NCBI GenBank assembly: GCA_023392615.1
Contig: JAEVYT010000030.1
Span: 767,587 to 831,586, forward strand
Origin: Bacillota bacterium
GTDB lineage: Bacteria > Bacillota > Clostridia > Lachnospirales > Lachnospiraceae
Direction: 5' to 3'
Length of the DNA: 64,000 bases
The notes beneath the pieces are model-generated. The model was not told the DNA's origin. It was given only the letters and a program-made list of their open reading frames with translations, and ran no database searches. Position numbers and translations under genes: made by a program. Of the stretch, positions 54,006 through 61,724 are shown in pieces. Within the stretch, counting starts at the first letter, position 1. The number at the start of each line of letters is the position of its first letter.

Positions 54006-54014
54006 ATTATACCA
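54006..54014 (-). promoter_or_regulatory. pnp promoter, extended -10 type
   Basis: Minus-strand TGGTATAAT (54006-54014) is an extended -10. No good TTGACA match stands 17 bases upstream. Confidence 0.55.
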
Positions 54015-54132
54015 TTATTGTTACCATTATGCTACAATTATTTTCAAGCTGCGTCCATATAGAATAATTCTATGCATGAATCAGTATCTTCAATTTATGT
54101 ATTTATTAATCATTTGAGTGTAAGATAAAGTT

Positions 54133-54174
54133 AAGATGCCGAAAAAAATCAAAATTTCGATTTCTTCCGGCATC
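54133..54174 (-). terminator. Terminator of the MATE transporter gene
   Basis: AGATGCCG pairs with CGGCATCT, extended by AAATC/GATTT. An outer AAGTTAAG/CTTAACTT pair lies further out at 54127-54200. Confidence 0.6.
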
Positions 54175-54261
54175 TCATAAACGAAACTAACCTTAACTTA
54201 CAAATTTATATTTATAATTTATCCTTCTCGTATAAGTTCATAATTTACAAATCCCATTTTA

Positions 54262-55671
54262 TCATATTACATCATGGACAACAATATTTCTTACCCACTT
54301 CTTCTGTTTATACCTTATATATCCCACAATTAGTTTGTATAGCTCTTCCGTAAGTACCATAGCATATACTATATAGATTGGGAAATGAAAAACCATACCT
54401 CCCAATAACGCCATTGGTATACCAATAAACCAAACACCAGTAAAATCAAGAAATAAAGCTGCTAAGCTATCTCCGCCGGATCTTAATATGGACACAATGA
54501 TCTGCGTGTTTAAAGCACGAATTGGTATGGAAATTGCCAGTACAATCATGCAACACTTAATGTAGTGAATCGCTTGATCTGAAGCTGGAAACATAGAAAC
54601 TATTACATCTTTAAGCAGGAATGTTGCTAGAGCAACAACCAGTGAGATCAATAATTGTAATATCATATAATTCTTTGCATGCTTTTCTGCTTTATCCAAT
54701 TCATTTGCCCCTAACTCGTTACCCAGAATGACGGCAGATGAATTACATAAACCCAAGAATGTTACCACTACGATGGATTCAATGACATTCGTAATCGTTA
54801 TTGCAGCTGTTGCATGCGGATTCATTCGGCCATAAACAAGTGCATACATGGTTACTCCAAGTCCCCATATAAACTCATTTGCTATAACCGGCGCGGCTGT
54901 CTTTAAATATTTATTAATAAATCTACGAGTGATGAAGGGTTCATAGTTTTCAATTGATCTATGATACTTCGCATGAATGAAATCTCCTACTCCTCCATCT
55001 CCTTCTTTATGAAATCTCGTAACAAACAGAAGCAAGCTACATTCCAAGGTTCTGGCTATCACGGTAGCGAGTGCAGAACCGGCTACACCAAGTTTCGGCA
55101 AACCGAACATACCAAAAATCAAACCAAAATTCAATATGACATTTACCACGATTGCTAAACCGGTAATTAACATCGGAACCTTCACATAATTCATACTGCG
55201 CAGTATTGAGGAATAGGATACCGTGATTGCGGTAATTGGATAGCTGATAGCGATTACTCCCAGATAAAGTGCTCCAACTTTTATCATATCATCATGAGTG
55301 GTTATTACTCCCATAATAAACTTAGGATTAAATAATGCAGGCAGCATAAATAATATGCCCCCGATTACCCCTACCGTCATTGAAATTTTTAGCACTCTCT
55401 TGATACTCAGCATATCCCTCTTTCCGTAAAACTGTGATGCTAAAACACTTGATCCACTACTAATTCCGAACATCAGCAAGGAAAATATGAAGAAATATTT
55501 ATTTGCCAAACTAACAGAAGTAACAGCAGTTTCACCCAATCGTATGATTAAAAGCGAATCAATGAGATTCAACATATTACTTAAAAGATTCTGAAGTGTT
55601 ACCGGAATTGCAATTGTTAGGGTTTTCTTCAAGAAACTTCTATCTTTAAAAACTTCTACTATACTATTCAT
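54262..55671 (-). CDS. MATE-family efflux transporter
   Basis: A 469-residue protein with 12 membrane helices in two homologous halves (IPVTLQNLLSNMLNLIDSLL and APVIANEFIWGLGVTMYALV mark the start of each). The MATE pattern is clear, most like the NorM/VmrA-type Na+- or H+-coupled multidrug exporters. Substrate unknown. The Shine-Dalgarno is weak (GGTG). Monocistronic, with no regulator beside it. Confidence 0.92.
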   Translation of the reverse strand: MNSIVEVFKDRSFLKKTLTIAIPVTLQNLLSNMLNLIDSLLIIRLGETAVTSVSLANKYFFIFSLLMFGISSGSSVLASQFYGKRDMLSIKRVLKISMTVGVIGGILFMLPALFNPKFIMGVITTHDDMIKVGALYLGVIAISYPITAITVSYSSILRSMNYVKVPMLITGLAIVVNVILNFGLIFGMFGLPKLGVAGSALATVIARTLECSLLLFVTRFHKEGDGGVGDFIHAKYHRSIENYEPFITRRFINKYLKTAAPVIANEFIWGLGVTMYALVYGRMNPHATAAITITNVIESIVVVTFLGLCNSSAVILGNELGANELDKAEKHAKNYMILQLLISLVVALATFLLKDVIVSMFPASDQAIHYIKCCMIVLAISIPIRALNTQIIVSILRSGGDSLAALFLDFTGVWFIGIPMALLGGMVFHFPIYIVYAMVLTEELYKLIVGYIRYKQKKWVRNIVVHDVI

Positions 55672-55824
55672 TATTTCACCAAACCAATTTTATTTTATAT
55701 AATAATCATAATTTTCAATTCATAACTATTTTTCAATATAGAGTACACAAATTAATAACCAAATATAAAAATAACATATTGAAAGAAGTCATATATTCAA
55801 CAGAAAGAACTGTTAAATAATATA

Positions 55825-55868
55825 AAACTGCCCCATACTCAGCACATCGGCTTCAAATGGGACAGTTT
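55825..55868 (-). terminator. rpsO terminator
   Basis: AAACTGCCCCAT pairs with ATGGGACAGTTT; TTTTA follows on the minus strand. Confidence 0.75.
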
Positions 55869-55914
55869 ATAATACAAGTGAATCAAGATTCACTTTCTTA
55901 GAATTAGAATTTTA

Positions 55915-56184
55915 CTATTTTCTTAAACCTAAACGTTCGATAAGTCCACGATATCCTTCGATATCCGTTTTCTTTAAGTATTCAAGTAAACCTCTTCTTT
56001 GTCCAACCATTTTAAGAAGACCTCTTCTAGAGTGATGATCCTTCTTATTAATTTTCAAATGCTCTGTTAACTCTGTAATTCTTTCTGTTAAAAGTGCGAT
56101 TTGAACTTCCGGTGAACCTGTATCTTCTGGTGTTCTACCAAAATTTTTGATGATTTCCTGTTTTTTCTCTTTACTGATCATAGT
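55915..56184 (-). CDS. rpsO: 30S ribosomal protein S15
   Basis: A uS15 of 89 residues, the usual length, starting MISKEKKQEIIKNFGRTPED after AAGGAG. Conserved DTGSPEVQIALLTERI and HHSRRGLLKMVGQRRGLL contact 16S rRNA. Stands alone between MATE and an unknown gene; pnp is the gene beyond MATE, so the usual rpsO-pnp pair has been split by the transporter. Confidence 0.97.
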   Translation of the reverse strand, partial: TMISKEKKQEIIKNFGRTPEDTGSPEVQIALLTERITELTEHLKINKKDHHSRRGLLKMVGQRRGLLEYLKKTDIEGYRGLIERLGLRK

Positions 56185-56269
56185 AAATTCTCCTTTCAAT
56201 TTAAACGCCTATTACCAAGAAAAAGGTCGGAGTGTCCCAAATCTGAGTAATGGGTTTGTTTACTTTGGT

Positions 56270-56298
56270 ATAGTAACATATTATTCTTATATTGTAAA
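56270..56298 (-). promoter_or_regulatory. rpsO promoter and leader
   Basis: Minus-strand TTTACA (56293-56298), 17 bases, TACTAT (56270-56275). The roughly 80-base leader holds CCCATTACTCAGATTTGGG, a possible hairpin. S15 represses its own mRNA in other bacteria; control here is inferred. Confidence 0.5.
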
Positions 56299-56363
56299 CA
56301 TAATTTGCTAGAATTATTTCATATAAATTAAGGGCTTTTCGAATCTCACAACTATAAATTATA

Positions 56364-57131
56364 TTAATGATCGTTATCTTGATCCAGTGGCTCTTGATTT
56401 TCTGTATCATTACCTACATCAATTTGTTCTTGATTGGTTTCACTATCCGAACTATTATCTTCTTCGTTCTGGTTTACGTTATTCGTATCCTGGTTTTGGC
56501 TTCCACTACTCTGATCTTGGTTATTTTGATTTGTACTACCTTGATTTGTAGAGGACGGAATGTTTGGTTTTATAATTCCGGATGGTTTTGCCGGAGGTTG
56601 TACTTGAGGCATTGGAGGATATTCCTGTTGTATTGGCGGAAACAGTCGTTTCATTCTTTTTGACATCTTCTGTGGTTGTGAAGAAACTTTATCAGGCATT
56701 GGTACTGCGTCTTTACTTATACGATCGAGTATAACAGCACTAAATCCCAGAATAATATCTTTGCCAACCAGAGCGGATATGATAAAAATAAAGTAAACGA
56801 TGAAAAGAAGGATAGATAATCCATTTGTTCCTATCTGATATAGTATATCAATATCCGGTATCGCAAATATCTTACAGTAAGCCGATAGATTCTCCGTCAG
56901 CAAAAGTACATTCAATAAACCAAAAAATAATTGAAATACAAATGCCAATAGATAGGACTGCGTTATAGCCACCTTAACTCTATCATCAAAATCAAATGAG
57001 AACACAATAGCAGCGGTGATTACAGATACAAATAATGCACTTAAGTTGTTAGACAAATAATATCCAATCAAATATGAGAGAAAAACCATTAAATTAACAG
57101 GAATCCCTAGATTCTTTTTTTCAAAATCCAT
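56364..57131 (-). CDS. Membrane protein with Gln/Asn-rich acidic tail
   Basis: A 255-residue protein from ATG 57131 (GGAG 7 bases before). Four hydrophobic helices in residues about 10-145 form a small membrane domain resembling DUF4870-like proteins. It continues into a basic proline-rich stretch (KMSKRMKRLFPPIQQEYPPM) and an 80-residue tail dominated by Asn, Gln, Asp, Ser and Thr, low complexity and surely disordered. Family not named with confidence. Followed by the rpsO promoter, with no shared terminator. Confidence 0.65.
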   Translation of the reverse strand: MDFEKKNLGIPVNLMVFLSYLIGYYLSNNLSALFVSVITAAIVFSFDFDDRVKVAITQSYLLAFVFQLFFGLLNVLLLTENLSAYCKIFAIPDIDILYQIGTNGLSILLFIVYFIFIISALVGKDIILGFSAVILDRISKDAVPMPDKVSSQPQKMSKRMKRLFPPIQQEYPPMPQVQPPAKPSGIIKPNIPSSTNQGSTNQNNQDQSSGSQNQDTNNVNQNEEDNSSDSETNQEQIDVGNDTENQEPLDQDNDH

Positions 57132-57267
57132 TAATCTTCTCCAATCACAGAACATAGAACTCTATAATATATTATTCGAAGGAATGGAATTAATCACATC
57201 TTGATTGAAGTATTTTAGGATTTATTTGTTTAATATGATAGACACTTAACCTTTGCCACATACTTTC

Positions 57268-57678
57268 CTACTTAATAATTGTTTGTTTCAAACTTTGCTT
57301 ATATACCCAATCTTCAATAGCTTTTCTGCTGAATACATAATTTTCTTTCATTTTAATATACGGAAAATCTGTTAATTTGCCAGATTTAATATCGCTTAAA
57401 AATGCATCAATTATGCCATCATAATATATTAAACTTTTCGCTTCATCTGCCATGATTAAATTCGTAGGGTTATTCTTGTTTTTATTATTAGGATCATCCG
57501 TATTATCATCATTATTTGCTAATGATAATTCTCCATATAAATTACCATTTAAATTACCGCTTAAATCGCCATTTAAATTGAATTGACTATTATTGATTGA
57601 ATAGGACAGTATTAGCGCACAAACAATCAAAGCCCCTGCAATCACTAACCCCATGTTTAAACTATTATTGTTTTTCAT
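57268..57678 (-). CDS. Membrane-anchored protein with excisionase-like C terminus
   Basis: A 136-residue protein. Helix at residues 9-28 (GLVIAGALIVCALILSYSI), then a short repeat NGDLSGNLNGNLYGEL, an Asp/Asn-rich linker, and a C-terminal 60 residues. The stretch DFPYIKMKENYVFSRKAIEDW resembles the wing-and-helix of MerR/excisionase-type HTH_17 domains (PYIKIGR.Y.F.REALDEW). A DNA-binding motif after a membrane helix is odd; it may be used for protein contact instead. GAGGGG precedes the start. Not otherwise recognised. Confidence 0.6.
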   Translation of the reverse strand: MKNNNSLNMGLVIAGALIVCALILSYSINNSQFNLNGDLSGNLNGNLYGELSLANNDDNTDDPNNKNKNNPTNLIMADEAKSLIYYDGIIDAFLSDIKSGKLTDFPYIKMKENYVFSRKAIEDWVYKQSLKQTIIK

Positions 57679-57904
57679 ATTCCCCTCCGTATACCCATTA
57701 TTTGCTATTATTATATAATTAATTTACAATATTCTCAAGATATTACATGGAAATCATTTTATATCAATGACTTCGCTAAAATATAAGTTATTTGAAGTTC
57801 TTTAAGTTATTTATTATAATAATTTTTTTATCTCCAATCAATAATAAAGTATAAGATGAAATAAAAATTATTTGTTATACAAAATAAAATGGCTCAAAAT
57901 ACAT

Positions 57905-57939
57905 GAATGGGGTGGGTTTCAGAGAAACCCACCCCATTC
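57905..57939. repeat. Perfect 15 bp hairpin, ribF 3' side
   Basis: GAATGGGGTGGGTTT pairs perfectly with AAACCCACCCCATTC around CAGAG. It is GC-richer than its surroundings and lacks an adjacent U-tract, so it may be a weak terminator or an RNA-stabilising hairpin. The rest of the 430-base gap 57679-58105 shows nothing. Confidence 0.7.
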
Positions 57940-58105
57940 ATTGTACAAAAAACCAAAACAAAAGTTGTTATATAGTCTTTTTATTAATATACTTTCTTCT
58001 AGTTAGACAAGAAAATAAAAATTGTTTACCTAGGTAAGAACATATCATACTATACAAGAGCTTATATTATTTATTATGTGTTTTTTATTTATTAGGATTG
58101 ATGCA

Positions 58106-59026
58106 TTACTTAACATTCTTAAAATAGTCTTTTGCAACTTTTATATCCTCTTTCATCTTTTGAACTAGCTCCTCGAGTGAACTAAATTTCAGCTCCGGTC
58201 TGATAAATGTATGGAGCTCCACTTCGATCGTTTTACCATACAAATTCTCATTATAAACAAAGATAAAAGTTTCTACACCAAGTTGTTCTTCTTCTCCTAC
58301 CGTTGGCTTATATCCGATATTAGTTACACCTGGATAGTATATTCCGTTGATTCTTGATCTAGAGGAGTAGACTCCACATGGTGGTAATAATTTATTAGAG
58401 GGAGGAATAAGATTTGTGGTAGGCATTCCTATGGTTCGTCCTAATTTCCTGCCATGTACCACCTCACCCCGTATGGAATAAGCATGGCCTAATAAACCAT
58501 TCACTTTATCCATATTTCCTTCTTTGAGTGCCTGACGGATCGAGGAACTACTGATAATTTCCTTCTTCCATCTAATCTTTTCACAAGCTATCACCTGATA
58601 TCCGTAAACCTCTTCGTATTTCTTTAATAAGTCTATGTCACCCTTTCGATCAACACCAAAACGATAATCGTTACCAACTACAATCACCTTAGCGTCCAAC
58701 TGACCAACCAGTATATCTCGAATAAAGTCTTCCGGTTCCATCGATTTTGTCTTCTCTGTAAAGGGACAGGATATCAACACATCGATTCCTGTGCGTTTCA
58801 TTCGGGCGATTTTCTCTTCTTCTGTATATATTAATTCAAATTCTTTTTCTGAAAATAAGTTGGAGGGATTTAGTAAAAAACTAAACATAATTGCTGTTAA
58901 TCCTTGTTTTTTAAGAGAAACCACTTGATCAATCAATTGCTGATGTCCCAGATGAAGCCCTTCAAATTTACCCAAGGTAACCGCACTGTTTTTATACTTG
59001 AATTTAGTCCCTGATATATATTCCAT
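58106..59026 (-). CDS. ribF: Bifunctional riboflavin kinase/FAD synthetase
   Basis: A 306-residue RibF making FMN and FAD. ATG 59026 (AAAGGTCGGGG upstream) gives MEYISGTKFKYKNSAVTLGK. The N-terminal adenylyltransferase has GKFEGLHLGHQQLI and the ISSSSIRQAL loop; the C-terminal kinase has GRTIGMPTTNL. It ends the infB operon, after truB, the usual Firmicute order. The FMN riboswitch of riboflavin operons is not expected here and not seen. Confidence 0.96.
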   Translation of the reverse strand: MEYISGTKFKYKNSAVTLGKFEGLHLGHQQLIDQVVSLKKQGLTAIMFSFLLNPSNLFSEKEFELIYTEEEKIARMKRTGIDVLISCPFTEKTKSMEPEDFIRDILVGQLDAKVIVVGNDYRFGVDRKGDIDLLKKYEEVYGYQVIACEKIRWKKEIISSSSIRQALKEGNMDKVNGLLGHAYSIRGEVVHGRKLGRTIGMPTTNLIPPSNKLLPPCGVYSSRSRINGIYYPGVTNIGYKPTVGEEEQLGVETFIFVYNENLYGKTIEVELHTFIRPELKFSSLEELVQKMKEDIKVAKDYFKNVK

Positions 59027-59082
59027 AGTATCCCCGACCTTTCTGTTTCTTTCGAATGGCGGAAACATATCACTGATATCGG

Positions 59083-59994
59083 TTATGTCAAAAACATCTT
59101 TACCGGCTTAAACCGACTTTCATCTTTATCATATCGATATATTCCTATAAAATTATTCTCTTCATCGTAAACTTTTAAATTGCCCGCTGAAAGTTCGTAT
59201 TCAGGAGGTAATATATTGTCTGTAGTAAATATATTGCCGTTATTGATTAATTTCTGAAATTCATTCTTCACTATAACCTTTTGAAGATTATTAAATATAT
59301 CATCAATAGCAACCACATACTCCTCAATACGATTATCCTTAACAAGAACTTCTATATCAGAAAGCTTTAATGCATTCTCCAGACGGAAATTACCAACTGC
59401 GGTTCGCTTTAAGCTTTTCATTGTTCCCCCACAGCCAAGATCTGTACCAATATCATGAAGGAGTGTTCTGATATATGTTCCCTTAGAACAATCCACAGAT
59501 AATGTAACCTCATTCTCCAACTCATTATATCCAAGTATACGAATCGCATGTATCTTTACTCTGCGACGATCTCTCTCTATCTCTTTCCCTTGTCTGGCCA
59601 ATTCATATAGTTTTTTACCGTTCACCTTGATGGCTGAATACATGGGTGGAAGCTGATCATATTCTCCGACATAACGCATAATTGTATCACAGATACGATT
59701 ATAATCTGTGTTTACTTCCTCACGGGTAAGGATTGTTCCTGTGATATCCTGTGTATCTGTGGTTATTCCGAGTTTTAGAACCGCCTCATAGGTCTTATCC
59801 TTGTCCGTAATTAGGTCAACTAGTTTTGTACCCTTACCGATACATACCGGTAACACCCCAATTGCATCAGGGTCCAATGTTCCTGTATGACCAATCTTTT
59901 TTATTTTTAAGATACCTCTCATTTTTGCTACAACATCATGAGAGGTATATCCTTTTTCTTTATATACATTTATTATTCCGTTAATCAATTGCAT
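59083..59994 (-). CDS. truB: tRNA pseudouridine(55) synthase TruB
   Basis: A 303-residue protein that isomerises U55 in the T-loop of tRNAs. The catalytic Asp is in GHTGTLDPDAIGVLPVCIG, with KTYEA-type DKTYEAVLKLG, YSAIKVNGKKLYELAR and CSKGTYIRTLLHDIG. The C-terminal part is a diverged PUA-like tail. AGGAG is 3 bases before the ATG used here; a TTG six bases later is a reasonable alternative. Confidence 0.96.
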   Translation of the reverse strand: MQLINGIINVYKEKGYTSHDVVAKMRGILKIKKIGHTGTLDPDAIGVLPVCIGKGTKLVDLITDKDKTYEAVLKLGITTDTQDITGTILTREEVNTDYNRICDTIMRYVGEYDQLPPMYSAIKVNGKKLYELARQGKEIERDRRRVKIHAIRILGYNELENEVTLSVDCSKGTYIRTLLHDIGTDLGCGGTMKSLKRTAVGNFRLENALKLSDIEVLVKDNRIEEYVVAIDDIFNNLQKVIVKNEFQKLINNGNIFTTDNILPPEYELSAGNLKVYDEENNFIGIYRYDKDESRFKPVKMFLT

Positions 59995-60018
59995 TTGCTC
60001 CTATCGCATAGCCGTTCC

Positions 60019-60990
60019 TTATTTACCTAATTCCTTTAGCTGAGCTTCAATATGTGGAGTAAGATTATTAATCACATCATGTACGGTTCCAGTCATCGTG
60101 CAACCTGCAGCTTTTATATGTCCGCCTCCGCCAAAATAAACGGCAATCTTGCTCACATTTACCTCACCATTTGATCTCATACTCACTTTGAATTCACGAA
60201 AATCCGTTTCATAAATAAATATTGCTACTTCTGTTCCCTTAGTCACCCGAAGTTGATCAATTATTCCATCTAAATCACCAGAGGAAGCACCATAAAAATC
60301 AAGCATCTTTCTGCTTAAGGAGGATATAACCACTTTGCCACTTAAAGCCAGAATACTTTCCATCAAACAACGACCCAAAACCTGATTCTGCATATAAGTC
60401 TTAGCATAAAAAGATTCATCAATCAGAGTCGAGAAAGGAATTCCTGTGCTGATTAATGTAGCTGCCACCTGTAATGTCTTCGGTGATGTATTCGAATGTT
60501 TAAATACACCCGTATCATGAATTAATCCGACATATAAAGAAGAAGCAATTTCTTTCGTGATAAGCGCTTCATCAAATAAGTCAAATAACACCTCACAGGT
60601 AGAGGAAGCATCCGCAATCACATGATTGACCATTCCGAAGTTTTGGTTACTGATGTGATGATCGATATTGATTGTTTTTTTAGCTGTATTATAATATTTT
60701 AATGCATTACCCAAACGGTCTAAACTACCACAATCCAACGAAATAAATATATCATATTCTTCATCCGATTCATAAGAATGCTTTATATCCTCCACACCTG
60801 ATAAAAGGTCAAACTCTTTTCCGAAGTGTTCTAAATATACATCAATTTGTTCGAGAGCAAATTGATCCTTATTCTGTATTAGATATAAATAAAGTGCTGT
60901 ACAGGAACCAATGCAGTCACCATCAGGTCTTACATGTCCTGCGATTGCTATTTTTTTAGCACCGATTATCTCTGCATTAATTTTAACCAT
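60019..60990 (-). CDS. nrnA: DHH/DHHA1 oligoribonuclease NrnA
   Basis: A 323-residue DHH phosphoesterase. Motifs: GHVRPDGDCIGS (Mn site), SLDCGSLDRLG, the DHH in INIDHHISNQNFG, and GLIHDTGVF. The DHHA1 domain at the end has GGGGHIKAAGCTM. Acts on short RNA ends and on pAp. Typical position between rbfA and truB. Confidence 0.95.
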   Translation of the reverse strand: MVKINAEIIGAKKIAIAGHVRPDGDCIGSCTALYLYLIQNKDQFALEQIDVYLEHFGKEFDLLSGVEDIKHSYESDEEYDIFISLDCGSLDRLGNALKYYNTAKKTINIDHHISNQNFGMVNHVIADASSTCEVLFDLFDEALITKEIASSLYVGLIHDTGVFKHSNTSPKTLQVAATLISTGIPFSTLIDESFYAKTYMQNQVLGRCLMESILALSGKVVISSLSRKMLDFYGASSGDLDGIIDQLRVTKGTEVAIFIYETDFREFKVSMRSNGEVNVSKIAVYFGGGGHIKAAGCTMTGTVHDVINNLTPHIEAQLKELGK

Positions 60991-61013
60991 AAGCTATTCA
61001 TCCTCTTCTTTCG

Positions 61014-61430
61014 TTAAACCTCATCGTCGATATCTTCTACATCCTTATCGGAAGCAGTCTCCGAGTTGGTATCAGATAAGTTCTTATTAACTTCATTTAT
61101 TAATTTTGACATATGAACGCCATATTCTATGGAGCTATCAATTACAAAAGTAAGTTCCGGTGTATTTCTTAGGTTTAGAGTTTTTGCCAATTGTCCTCTC
61201 ATAAAGGAGGATGCACTCTTTAATCCACGTAATGTAGAGGTCTTCGATTCCTCATCTCCTAAAACACTGATATATACTTTCGCTGTTTTAAGGTCAGGTG
61301 CTACTTCAACCGCTACTACGGAAGTCATCGGATTGATTCGTGGATCTTTTATCTCTCTGCTAATTAACGTACTCAGTACCTTTTGTACCTCACCGTTTAC
61401 TCTTGTGTTTTTAATACTGTTTTTTCTCAT
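61014..61430 (-). CDS. rbfA: Ribosome-binding factor A
   Basis: A 138-residue KH-like protein for 16S rRNA maturation. Typical: LSTLISREIKDPRI, VVAVEVAPDLKTAKVYISVLGD, and RNTPELTFVIDSSIEYGVHM. The 20-residue acidic tail (SDTNSETASDKDVEDIDDEV) is extra. Separated from infB by about 290 bases holding a large palindrome, an unusual interruption of this operon. Confidence 0.96.
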   Translation of the reverse strand: MRKNSIKNTRVNGEVQKVLSTLISREIKDPRINPMTSVVAVEVAPDLKTAKVYISVLGDEESKTSTLRGLKSASSFMRGQLAKTLNLRNTPELTFVIDSSIEYGVHMSKLINEVNKNLSDTNSETASDKDVEDIDDEV

Positions 61431-61486
61431 ATAATCTCCATTCTGTCAAAGCTTTGCGAACTTGTGTGTCAGAAGATACAGCCAAA

Positions 61487-61696
61487 GTGGATGTTGCAAA
61501 ATAAATAATTTGTAGGAATAATGTTATATTGCCATAATGCACTGTTTGGAAGACTGTATTCATAATTTTGTATTTTCGAAGGCGTACTTTAATGTACGAC
61601 TTTGAAATACAAAATATGAATGCTGTCCTTCCAACCTGTGTGTGAGGCAATTAACATTGTTCCTTAATAGAATTATTTATTTTGCAACATCCCCAC
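61487..61696. repeat. 210 bp near-perfect palindrome (MITE-like) between infB and rbfA
   Basis: Left and right halves are inverted copies centred near 61591. Outer arms GTGG.ATGTTGCAAAATAAAT match ATTTATTTTGCAACATCCCCAC. The middle has GTTTGGAAGACTGTATTCAT against ATGAATGCTGTCCTTCCAAC, and the centre GTAC-TTTAAT-GTAC. No open frame. It fits a miniature inverted-repeat element, perhaps mobilised in trans by a transposase elsewhere. In operon mRNA it would fold into one very long hairpin. Confidence 0.85.
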
Positions 61697-61724
61697 TTAT
61701 CTGCATTTATATCCTTATCTTGAA

